Assembly: GCF_002257705.1 (NCBI RefSeq)
Contig: NZ_LSLK01000099.1
Span: 1-33,457 of the forward strand
DNA: 33,457 bases
From: Sporomusa silvacetica DSM 10669
Lineage (GTDB): Bacteria > Bacillota > Negativicutes > Sporomusales > Sporomusaceae
Reading direction: 5' to 3'
The translations under genes were made by a program, and so were the position numbers. The notes under the pieces were generated by a model. The model did no database searches and was not told the DNA's origin. It saw only the letters and a program-made list of their open reading frames with translations. Of this stretch, positions 24,280 to 31,376 are shown in pieces. Every line of letters starts with the position of its first letter. Positions within the stretch are counted from its first letter, which is position 1.

Positions 24280-24413
24280 GAAACCCTGTTATTCAACTTC
24301 GCACTAAAATCCTGTACGATGACGCCGCTTATCAAATTAGTTTCTCTTAGCGCCATATATAATATGCAGCAACCGAAGTTGCCAGCAATCGCGAACACCA
24401 AACAGCCTTATTC

Positions 24414-24812
24414 TTAGGAAGGCTTATGCAGCTTATTAAAATACTTGTCCGGCAGACGAATGATTTTTCCTTGGTTGTTAGTAAACACATTTTGAGTACT
24501 CCCCGTAGCCAACAGCGTCCCATCTGCTTCTTTAAGCACACGGTAAGTGAACACCAGTTTCACTTTGGTTGCTTCCGCCAAAACAGCTTCAATGAGAATA
24601 TAGTCATCAAATTTGGCTGATGAACGGTACTTGCAGTCAACCTCTGTAATTGGAAAAACAATATTATCGGCCATCATATCAGTAAGTAAAACGCCAATCT
24701 GGCGCAAATACTCAACCCTGGCCATCTCAAACCAGCGAAAATAATTAGAGTGATGTACCACCCCCATCATATCCGTTTCCACAAATCTTACTTTTTCTCT
24801 TACAGTTATCAT
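24414..24812 (-). CDS. YbgC/FadM-type acyl-CoA thioesterase (hotdog fold)
   Basis: This 132-residue 4-hydroxybenzoyl-CoA thioesterase-family protein hydrolyses acyl-CoA. The signature RFVETDMMGVVHHSNYFRWFEMARVEYLR contains the catalytic Asp (D14) and the helix that packs against the CoA. The remaining strands, FPITEVDCKYRSSAKFDDYILIE and KLVFTYRVLKEADGTLLATGST, complete the fold. I start it at the ATG at 24812 behind AAGG; the open frame extends to 24866. Upstream there is a promoter plus a terminator-like hairpin, so expression may be attenuated. Confidence 0.9.
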   Translation of the reverse strand: MITVREKVRFVETDMMGVVHHSNYFRWFEMARVEYLRQIGVLLTDMMADNIVFPITEVDCKYRSSAKFDDYILIEAVLAEATKVKLVFTYRVLKEADGTLLATGSTQNVFTNNQGKIIRLPDKYFNKLHKPS

Positions 24813-24845
24813 ATACCTTATCCTATTCCTTAATTGATGGTAAAT

Positions 24846-24869
24846 AAAAAAGCACGCTATCAGCATGCT
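24846..24869 (-). terminator. Terminator-like hairpin in the 5' leader of the thioesterase gene
   Basis: On the minus strand AGCATGC/GCGTGCT (7 bp with one G-U pair, 5-nt loop) is followed by TTTTTT (24851-24846). It lies about 15 nt downstream of a predicted transcription start and 34 nt upstream of the thioesterase ATG, so it could act as an attenuator. Confidence 0.75.
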
Positions 24870-24890
24870 GGTAGAAGAATTTACTTATTC

Positions 24891-24920
24891 ATTGTACTCT
24901 TTGTTGGACATTATTGTCAA
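24891..24920 (-). promoter_or_regulatory. Sigma-A promoter upstream of the thioesterase gene
   Basis: TTGACA (24920-24915), an 18-bp spacer and TACAAT (24896-24891) on the minus strand form a strong promoter with a start near 24884. Confidence 0.75.
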
Positions 24921-24989
24921 TGCCGGATTGCTCTATCTACGATTTTGCAGACGAGTGGCGTGTTGGCAAACTGTTTTCTATAAGGCAAG

Positions 24990-25073
24990 AAAAAACCTCT
25001 GCAAAAAACTGCAGGGGTCAAGAATAAAATGATATTTGAAAGGAGAAGAGGGTATGGCATTACTGCCAACCTT
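24990..25073 (-). ncRNA. Candidate small regulatory RNA with anti-Shine-Dalgarno segment
   Basis: A consensus promoter (25080-25108, minus) is followed about 80 nt later by a strong terminator: CCTCTGCA (24996-25003) pairs with TGCAGGGG (25010-25017), then TTTTTT. No gene is downstream before another promoter. The predicted RNA has a 5' hairpin, UGGCA-GUAA-UGCCA, closed by a GNRA tetraloop. A pyrimidine-rich single-stranded stretch UACCCUCUUCUCCUUUC follows and could pair with AGGAG-type ribosome binding sites, then the terminator stem. The architecture is that of a trans-acting sRNA. I do not match it to a named family; 6S RNA is longer. A competing reading is a very short peptide on the plus strand (see the rejected items). 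Confidence 0.65.
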
Positions 25074-25079
25074 ACCTTT

Positions 25080-25108
25080 ATAATACATTGCTTATTATTA
25101 CTTGTCAA
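25080..25108 (-). promoter_or_regulatory. Promoter of the candidate sRNA
   Basis: The -35 TTGACA (25108-25103) is perfect, followed by a 17-bp spacer and -10 TATTAT (25085-25080). The predicted start is near 25073. It is divergent from the promoter of the STAS-flavodoxin gene. Confidence 0.8.
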
Positions 25109-25170
25109 TAATTATTTTCCATAAATATCAACATCTCTTTTATGTAGTTTTGAATCTCTAACTATTATGA

Positions 25171-25199
25171 TTGCACCCTTAACAGGCTCCTGCTATAAT
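25171..25199 (+). promoter_or_regulatory. Sigma-A promoter of the STAS-flavodoxin gene
   Basis: TTGCAC (25171-25176), a 17-bp spacer and a perfect TATAAT (25194-25199) lie on the plus strand. The start is expected near 25206, ahead of the AAAGGAGAC ribosome binding site and the ATG at 25238. Confidence 0.85.
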
Positions 25200-25237
25200 T
25201 AAGTATACACAATTTCCCATAAAAAAAGGAGACTTTT

Positions 25238-26206
25238 ATGGCAGATAGTAACACCGTACAGGCCCTCGCACTACCAGCAAATGTTGATGCCGAGGCCGCT
25301 ATTATCCTAAAATCTACATTGATTAAGCTCATCAATGGCGGAGCCAGAAAAATAATCTGTAATTTTTTTGCTACTGAGTTTCTCTCAGAAGAAGGAGCAG
25401 AAGAATTGCTCCAGGTAGCTCGTTTCCTTCATAAAGTTGGGGGAGAGCTTGGGATTTGTCTGATAAAACCGGATGTTCAGGCCACTATATTGCAACCGCA
25501 TTTTTTTAAGTTTTATAGCGTCGAAGAATCGGTTGCTTTAGTCGCACTAAGGAATCTAGTTACCTATTTTGATCTGTATGAAGATATCTTAGATCTCAAG
25601 GTTCGTATGGAAAACACGGTGCCTTATATCGAGATATATCTCGGTTTTGGCGCCACTGAGACAATGCTCCAGGTACAGCAGACGATCGAACTTATTCGTC
25701 ATAGTCTGGAACAAGAACTCACTGACGTACATGTTCTCATCGTTCCAAGTACCACCATTGAGAAAAGTTCCCCCTCACAGCCTGTGGATCAAAAAAAGCA
25801 AATCGTTTTTTCAAGTCACTCCGATGCAGTTTGGCAACTTGCTCAAGCTATTCAACAAACAATCCCGGAAGATATTCCATGTAGCTCTATTAATGAGGCC
25901 TCTGCTGACGATAGTTTTGATTTGATTTCAATTGTCTTTCGTATAGACCAGGCTACAGCTGACTCTGAAGCGACACTTTATCTAAAAGAATTACATGAGC
26001 AGAAGTTAGCTTTATTTGCCATCACAGACAACTATCCCTACTCTGGTTACGCCGGGGAGTGTATGAAAAATATCACCGCCCTGCTGGATACCAGCAATAC
26101 TATTGTAGGAAAATTTATCTGCCGAACTACTGATAACCAAATTCCCGAAACTGACCTAATGCGCGCCCGGAATAAATATTTCGATATCCTGCAGGAAAAT
26201 ATATAA
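25238..26206 (+). CDS. STAS domain - flavodoxin-like domain fusion protein
   Basis: This 322-residue soluble protein is the only plus-strand gene in the window. Residues 1 to about 105 resemble a STAS (anti-sigma antagonist-like) domain: ALPANVDAEAAIILKSTLIKLINGGARKIICNFFATEFLSEEGAEELLQVARFLHKVGGELGICL in outline. Residues 106-165 form a linker domain with an amphipathic helix. From about 185 the sequence follows the flavodoxin-like family of Firmicutes (DLISIVFRIDQATADSEATLYLKEL, then KLALFAITDNYPYSGYAGECMKNITALL). However, the FMN phosphate-loop position reads FSSHSDAV instead of a TGNT-type loop, so cofactor binding is doubtful. It may sense or scaffold rather than carry electrons. It has its own promoter and a bidirectional terminator. 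Confidence 0.75.
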   Translation: MADSNTVQALALPANVDAEAAIILKSTLIKLINGGARKIICNFFATEFLSEEGAEELLQVARFLHKVGGELGICLIKPDVQATILQPHFFKFYSVEESVALVALRNLVTYFDLYEDILDLKVRMENTVPYIEIYLGFGATETMLQVQQTIELIRHSLEQELTDVHVLIVPSTTIEKSSPSQPVDQKKQIVFSSHSDAVWQLAQAIQQTIPEDIPCSSINEASADDSFDLISIVFRIDQATADSEATLYLKELHEQKLALFAITDNYPYSGYAGECMKNITALLDTSNTIVGKFICRTTDNQIPETDLMRARNKYFDILQENI

Positions 26207-26246
26207 AATACAAAGTCCTCGCAAAACTGCGAGGACTTTGTATTTT
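26205..26246. terminator. Bidirectional rho-independent terminator between convergent genes
   Basis: The arms 26205-26222 and 26229-26246 form an 18-bp perfect hairpin (AAAATACAAAGTCCTCGC and its complement) with a 6-nt loop. The outer A/T tracts serve as U tracts in both directions. It serves the STAS-flavodoxin gene (+) and the PaaI-type gene (-). Confidence 0.93.
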
Positions 26247-26251
26247 ACCGG

Positions 26252-26650
26252 CTATTCACTTTTTTTGGAAAATACACCCATGGTACATCTGGAAACACAG
26301 ATGATGTTTCCGGTCTCATCACTGATTCTAATATCCCATACCATAATCGTTCTCCCGCGATGAATAGGTTTTCCCACTGCCGTAACAAATCCATCCTTTT
26401 TGCTTCGAACATGATTTGCATTTATTTCTATGCCAACGGCATATTCTACCTCTTTATTAATAAAGTAATATGTACCTAGGCTAGCTACTGTTTCCGCTAA
26501 CGCGGCCGAAGCTCCACCATGTAATAATCCAAACGGCTGGCGAGTAGCTTCGTTAACCGGCATTGTTGCAACAACTTGCTCCTCGCTTATTTCAGTTACT
26601 TTAATACCCAATGCGTCGATAAGAGTATCTTTATAACACTCATTTTTCAT
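26252..26650 (-). CDS. PaaI-family hotdog thioesterase
   Basis: This 132-residue acyl-CoA thioesterase is of the PaaI/DUF4442 type. The characteristic FGLLHGGASAALAETVAS block contains the HGG turn and the catalytic helix. IEINANHVRSKKDGFVTAVGKPIHRGRTIMVWDIRI forms the rest of the sheet. I start it at the ATG at 26650, because GGAGG sits 11 nt upstream; an ATG at 26668 has no ribosome binding site. Located just downstream of the acid-activation operon on the same strand, it may recycle CoA from dead-end thioesters. Confidence 0.88.
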   Translation of the reverse strand: MKNECYKDTLIDALGIKVTEISEEQVVATMPVNEATRQPFGLLHGGASAALAETVASLGTYYFINKEVEYAVGIEINANHVRSKKDGFVTAVGKPIHRGRTIMVWDIRISDETGNIICVSRCTMGVFSKKSE

Positions 26651-26719
26651 AAAAAATCCAACCTCCATCTGCTTGTTTACGTACTCATGTCCTGTATCAA
26701 TACTTACACAATAGCTCTT

Positions 26720-27913
26720 TTAGCCTAACATATTGGAGTTGCCTGACGCAATCTTATCTTCGCACGTATAATATCTAAAAAACAATATACACGGGATAAT
26801 GGCTACACAACTACACACAAGAAACATAGTTGCTAGTCCCATAAATTTGGATAGAGCCCCCAACAAAATAGAACCTAATCCAACACCTAAATCAAACGCT
26901 GTCATGATCGTACCGTTAGCCAATCCTCTGCTAAAAGGATCTACCTTGTTAATTGCCATAGCTAAGGTAGTGGATTGAATAACGCCAAAGCCTACACCAA
27001 ATAATACTGCTGAGGTGACAAACAAACTAAATCCCTTGGAAAAAAACAGGAGCACAAAGGATAGCCCTAACGCAACAAACCCCCACGCCATTATTTTAAA
27101 TGGTCCCTTTAAGTCAAACGTTCGCCCCGCATATGGTCTACTTATAATCAATGCCCCGGCATAGGCCAAAAAGTAGGTTCCCGGATTGGCAACACCAATC
27201 TCCTTGCCAAAAACTACAATAAAAGAAAGTACGCCTCCGTAAAGTACAGCGATGAAGAATGATATTGTTGCGTGCAAAAATACTCTTGGTTCAAATAAAT
27301 TGCTTAATTTACTACTACTCACCCCACGAATACATTCCTTATACGCAATTCCTGTCATGCATAAAGAGGCCACCGCCGCAAGGCCGAAGCTAACATTAAA
27401 CAAATATGTAAATCCCGCAAAGCCCACAATCTCCAGGCCAACCAAGGGACCAACAGCCATAGCTAACGTAGCCGATAAACCAAAATAGCCAATCCCTTCT
27501 CCTCTCTGCGCTGCCGGGATAATATCTGTAGCTACTGTTCCCGATGCTGTAGTAGCAACCCCCCAACAGAATCCATGAACCGCTCGTGCCGTAAATAGAA
27601 GGAAGATACTTACTGCCATGTTATAGAATGCAATAACTAGTGTTAAGCAACAGAGCGATACCAACAAAATAACCTTTCTGCCACCAGTATCGAGCAAATA
27701 GCCAGCCAGTGGTCTTGCCAGAACCGCCGCAAGTGCAAATATGCCGAAGATATAGCCAATGTCACTGCTGTCTCCGCTCAGTACATCGATAACATATATC
27801 GGTAATGTTGGTAATAGGCAGTAGAAACTCGTAAATACCAGCAAATTACCGAAACAAACAAGCATATAGTTTTTTGTCCAAAGCTGCTGCTCAAACACAT
27901 TTTGGTTTTCCAC
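26720..27913 (-). CDS. MFS transporter
   Basis: This 397-residue major facilitator has about 12 membrane helices. The motif A loop between helices 2 and 3 (RPLAGYLLDTGGRKVI) is intact, and a partial repeat of it (SRPYAGRTFDLKG) starts the second half. RAVHGFCWGVATTASGTVATDIIPAAQRGEGIGYFG is typical of drug or metabolite H+ symporters and antiporters. The GTG at 27913 has GGGGG 8 nt upstream. Following the CoA-transferase gene, from which a terminator-like hairpin separates it, it probably moves the substrate or product of that pathway. Direction and substrate are not visible from sequence. Confidence 0.85.
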   Translation of the reverse strand: MENQNVFEQQLWTKNYMLVCFGNLLVFTSFYCLLPTLPIYVIDVLSGDSSDIGYIFGIFALAAVLARPLAGYLLDTGGRKVILLVSLCCLTLVIAFYNMAVSIFLLFTARAVHGFCWGVATTASGTVATDIIPAAQRGEGIGYFGLSATLAMAVGPLVGLEIVGFAGFTYLFNVSFGLAAVASLCMTGIAYKECIRGVSSSKLSNLFEPRVFLHATISFFIAVLYGGVLSFIVVFGKEIGVANPGTYFLAYAGALIISRPYAGRTFDLKGPFKIMAWGFVALGLSFVLLFFSKGFSLFVTSAVLFGVGFGVIQSTTLAMAINKVDPFSRGLANGTIMTAFDLGVGLGSILLGALSKFMGLATMFLVCSCVAIIPCILFFRYYTCEDKIASGNSNMLG

Positions 27914-27947
27914 TTAATTTCCCCCTAAGCAACATTATATACAATTA

Positions 27948-27972
27948 AGGCCGACGAATTTTCCGCCGGCCT
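27948..27972 (-). terminator. GC-rich hairpin after the CoA-transferase gene
   Basis: AGGCCG (27948-27953) pairs with CGGCCT (27967-27972), with further inner pairs. The minus-strand tail is TTAATTGT, not a run of Ts, so termination may be partial, allowing the MFS gene to be read as well. Confidence 0.55.
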
Positions 27973-27998
27973 CGTATAAGAAAGTCAGTATAGGCTTT

Positions 27999-29237
27999 TT
28001 ACCAATCTGCTAGCGCAGGACCTTTGTAGCACTTAACAATGCCCTCAGCATCCATCCTTTCAACGTCGCCTTCTGTGAAACCGTATTTCAGCAAATATTC
28101 ACGGGTATGATAGCCGATTGGTTTAGATTTTCTGAGTACAGGATCCCCAACACTCTTCAATCTGATTGGACTTGTAGTAATAACACGATCTCCGTAGGTA
28201 TCGTAATGAATTGGTCTTAAAATATCGTTGGCATAACACTCTTCATCGGCTAAAATGTCGTCAATAGTATGACATTTTTGATATGGAATCTCGTGATCTC
28301 TGAAAACTACTTCCCACTCTTCAAATGTTCTTGTAAGGAAAGCATCCTCCAAGAGTTTAATGACATAAGGAGCTTTACCATTTGCAGTGATCACTTCCAA
28401 TGTATCAAGTTCTTTATCACCTACAAGGTAGCCGAGGCCAAATGCAGTCATCATCTCCTCAAAGAACTTGTTATAGTTACCGTTACAGATTAGGAACCAG
28501 ATACCGTCTTTAGATTTATAGCTGTTGTTAAATGGACAAGGTACTTCTTTTCTTGACCTTGGATACTCAGCACCCGACTGACGTGAAATAATAGCAACCC
28601 CCATCGCCCAAACAGCCATATGGTATAGGTTAACCACTACCTTGTCGCCTTTACCAGTTCTTTGCCGATTAACCAAAGCAGCTAAAACGCCGGCTGTCAA
28701 AGCAATCGCAGCATTATAGTCACCAAATGCTGCCGGCACGTTAGCAGGATCATCGCCCTTTTGGGGAAAACTCATAACAATACCACCCCGAGACGAATAA
28801 GCAGTAGCATCATATCCCTTTGAATCTTTTTCCGGACCTCTTTCTCCATAGCCTCGCATATGTCCAAAAATAATATGCGGAAACTTTTTGCTAAGGGTAT
28901 CATAGTCAATACCCAATTTTAACAAAGCCTTATCTCTATAGTTAGTAATGACAATATCGGCACCCTCAATCAGTTTATATACAAAAGCAATCCCCTCCGG
29001 ACTTTTAAGATTAACACTAAGCCAGTTTTTGTTCAAGCTGCTCAAGTCATATGCGGGATCTTCCAACTCAGTTTTTTCCATACCATAACCGGGTCCTTGA
29101 GTACGTTGTTCATCCCCTGTTAAGGGCTCAACTCTAATAATTTCTGCACCCATTTCGCCAAGAATTCTTGGACATGCTGGTGCTGCTACATAGGATGTTA
29201 ATTCAACTATTTTGATTCCTTCCAGGCCTTTTGTCAT
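27999..29237 (-). CDS. Family III (CaiB/BaiF) CoA-transferase
   Basis: This 412-residue enzyme moves CoA between carboxylic acids. The catalytic Asp is D173 (AAFGDYNAAIALTAG), which forms an aspartyl-CoA intermediate. The N-terminal GIKIVELTSYVAAPACPRILGEMGAEIIRVEPLTGDEQR resembles 2-hydroxyacid CoA-transferases such as HadA and FldA of clostridia more than L-carnitine CaiB, but I cannot assign a substrate. The start is the ATG at 29237 behind AAGGAGAGG; the frame extends to 29267. It lies between the acyl-CoA ligase and the MFS transporter in a same-strand run. Confidence 0.88.
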   Translation of the reverse strand: MTKGLEGIKIVELTSYVAAPACPRILGEMGAEIIRVEPLTGDEQRTQGPGYGMEKTELEDPAYDLSSLNKNWLSVNLKSPEGIAFVYKLIEGADIVITNYRDKALLKLGIDYDTLSKKFPHIIFGHMRGYGERGPEKDSKGYDATAYSSRGGIVMSFPQKGDDPANVPAAFGDYNAAIALTAGVLAALVNRQRTGKGDKVVVNLYHMAVWAMGVAIISRQSGAEYPRSRKEVPCPFNNSYKSKDGIWFLICNGNYNKFFEEMMTAFGLGYLVGDKELDTLEVITANGKAPYVIKLLEDAFLTRTFEEWEVVFRDHEIPYQKCHTIDDILADEECYANDILRPIHYDTYGDRVITTSPIRLKSVGDPVLRKSKPIGYHTREYLLKYGFTEGDVERMDAEGIVKCYKGPALADW

Positions 29238-29292
29238 ATATAATCCTCTCCTTACCCAACTCATCATTTTTTCGATATAGATATAAAGGAAG

Positions 29293-30933
29293 TTAGCGTT
29301 TCGAAATCTCTTGGCTTAGTTTATTTTTAATATCCTGACGCAGCACAAATTTCTGTATCTTGCCTGCCGCAGACCTTGGGAGACTGCTTACGATCTCCAG
29401 GCGCTCGGGGTACTTACACTTGGCCACTCTTTTCTCTTCAAAAAAGGATTTTACGCTATCCAAAGTTAATCCGTTATTTACCTCTTTCAGAACTATGTAA
29501 GCACAAATTCTCTCACCTAACCGTTCATCTGGCATTGACACTACACCCGCTTCATAAACATTAGGGATTTGTAGTAAGATATTTTCAATTTCCACACTAC
29601 TGATATTCTCTCCCCCGCGAATGATAACGTCTTTTTTTCTGCCAGTAATTCTGACATACCCATCCTCATCCAAAGTACACAAATCGCCACTGTAGTACCA
29701 GCCTTCCTCGTCGAAAACGCCTGCCGTCAATTCGGGCTCCTTGAGGTAACCCATAAAAACATTAGGACCCCGCGACGCTTCTTCGCCTTCAATTCCCGTC
29801 GGCACCGATTGTCGTGAAGCATCTACCACCTTTATCTCTACACTTGGTACAGGCACACCATCGGTATTAATTACTTTTTCAACGGGGTCATCCAAGCGAA
29901 CAGAAGTATGGGGAATACTCTCGGTAGAGCCATAAACACTGATTACCTTAAGTCCTGCCTCCAGGGATTCTTTAACTAAGTGCCTGGGTATTGGCGCCCC
30001 GCCGCATAAGAAGAAGCGAAGTGAAGCTATATCATACTTCTTATTTTGTAATGAACGAAGTATATCGTAGACAAACGGCGTAGCCCCCATACTACAAGTA
30101 CATTTTTCCCGTGCGATTAATGCCAGACTGGTTTCTGCTGAAAATATATCCTGGAGCACACTTTTAGCCCCGAACATAAATGGCACGGTCACACCATGGT
30201 GAAAACCGGTAGCGTGTGCCATTGGCGCTGTCATTAGCATCACGTCTGTATAGTTGAAATTCAGCGCAGCAGCAAAAGCTTTTTCACTGGCAATAATGTT
30301 ATTATGTGTAAACATAACACCCTTGGGAGCAGCAACTGTTCCCGAAGTGAATAAAACCGCTGCCAAATCATCGGCCTTACTTACACGGTTATCGGGCAAG
30401 GGTGAGTATTGCTGCATTACGCTATGCAACGTATTACCATCATCTGTCTGGTTTTCTTTTTCGACTATAACTATTTCCTTTAAACTGGGGATTTTAGGGA
30501 CTACTGACTGAACCATGGGCAGATAGGTAAATCGCCGATACTCAGACGGGAAAAAAAGCACTTTAGATTCACATTTATTTAAAATATATAATAATTCTTT
30601 CTGACGATAACAGGGTAAAATGGGATTTGCAACTGCCCCTGCTTTCAAACAGGCCACGTAAATGACTGTAAATTCGGCCCATCCGGGTAATTGAAAGGAA
30701 ACAAACTCCCCTGGCTTCACACCAACCTCTTGTAAGAAGGTTGCTACTCTGCCGGCCGCATCATCCAGTTCAGCATAGGTATAACAAGCACCCTGTAAGT
30801 CAATTACTGCTATCTTATCCGGGGAACTTAAAACCGCCATTCTCCAATAATCGGCCAGAGTGGCATCACCCCAATAGCCCTTTTGCCTGTAATGTTGTTT
30901 GCGGGACTCATTAATCGTAATCAGTGAAGACAT
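29293..30933 (-). CDS. Acyl-CoA synthetase (AMP-binding ligase)
   Basis: This 546-residue ANL-superfamily ligase activates a carboxylic acid to its CoA ester via an acyl-adenylate. The phosphate loop is LFTSGTVAAPKGVM (residues 194-207), with VAA in place of the usual TGx. Further motifs are SVYGSTE, GWYYSGDLCTLDEDGYVRITGRKKDVIIRGGENISSVEIE in outline, and the C-terminal catalytic lysine in RSAAGKIQKF. It is closest in feel to medium-chain or cyclohexanecarboxylate-type ligases. I start it at the ATG at 30933 (GGGGGTGAG upstream) rather than the GTG at 30942, which overlaps that site. With the following CoA-transferase and transporter it forms a substrate-activation operon. Confidence 0.9.
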   Translation of the reverse strand: MSSLITINESRKQHYRQKGYWGDATLADYWRMAVLSSPDKIAVIDLQGACYTYAELDDAAGRVATFLQEVGVKPGEFVSFQLPGWAEFTVIYVACLKAGAVANPILPCYRQKELLYILNKCESKVLFFPSEYRRFTYLPMVQSVVPKIPSLKEIVIVEKENQTDDGNTLHSVMQQYSPLPDNRVSKADDLAAVLFTSGTVAAPKGVMFTHNNIIASEKAFAAALNFNYTDVMLMTAPMAHATGFHHGVTVPFMFGAKSVLQDIFSAETSLALIAREKCTCSMGATPFVYDILRSLQNKKYDIASLRFFLCGGAPIPRHLVKESLEAGLKVISVYGSTESIPHTSVRLDDPVEKVINTDGVPVPSVEIKVVDASRQSVPTGIEGEEASRGPNVFMGYLKEPELTAGVFDEEGWYYSGDLCTLDEDGYVRITGRKKDVIIRGGENISSVEIENILLQIPNVYEAGVVSMPDERLGERICAYIVLKEVNNGLTLDSVKSFFEEKRVAKCKYPERLEIVSSLPRSAAGKIQKFVLRQDIKNKLSQEISKR

Positions 30934-30942
30934 TCCGCTCAC

Positions 30943-31376
30943 CCCCTGATTTGTTTTATCAACCTATATAAAAATAGGCAAAATTCGTTATCGAACAACT
31001 CAAATCGAGACCGTCTATTTGTCAGCCTTAAAAAAGTGACCTTACTACGGTTTAATGGACACACAAATAGAAATCATAGGGGGGTACCTAAGCAGAGACT
31101 GATAAAAAATACAACTAGAGACCCGCAATCTATGGTAACTTTCTGCCATTTTGCTGTGGCTTAAGGGAATAATTCTAAAGGCGGTAGTAAGCACCTCTTG
31201 AGGCTGATAATGAAGGCAACGTAATATATGCAATAAAAAGAGGATGTTTTAAAACTCATATGCTCTGTTACTTTAGTGGTTTAGAATCATTATGTAAAAT
31301 TCACACCGCTTCCCAAATCCATGTAGCACCCTCGCATCTGAAAATTTTAATCATCTTCTTTTTATTAGCAGCGTCA
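30943..31376. other. 434-nt intergenic region with no gene
   Basis: I find no convincing gene here. Close to the ligase are two small inverted repeats, CCTAT/ATAGG (30963-30967/30974-30978) and an imperfect TTCGTTATCGAA palindrome, possibly operator sites. On the minus strand 31260-31340 vaguely resembles the 5' core of a cobalamin riboswitch (GGGTGCT, then GGGAAGCGGTGTGAAT). No clear B12 box follows, so I do not call it. No good terminator for the hydrogenase is visible. Confidence 0.6.

Noticed and set aside
24369..24382. Small hairpin GCAAC-TTCG-GTTGC (minus strand) after the thioesterase gene.
   Set aside because: Only 5 bp and no T tract. It could be chance or a processing site, not enough to call a terminator.
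25035..25083. Plus-strand mini-ORF of nine codons (MALLPTLPL) with AGGAGAAGAGGG in front.
   Set aside because: The purine run is the complement of the sRNA's pyrimidine seed, and no plus-strand promoter fits just before it. It remains a possible competitor explanation but is weaker than the minus-strand promoter-terminator unit.
24917..25108. Minus-strand open frame of 63 codons overlapping the candidate sRNA.
   Set aside because: No ribosome binding site, odd composition, and it runs through a strong terminator hairpin.
31045..31233. Minus-strand open frame of 62 codons in the gap before the ligase.
   Set aside because: No ribosome binding site, no recognisable domain, low-complexity composition typical of non-coding DNA.
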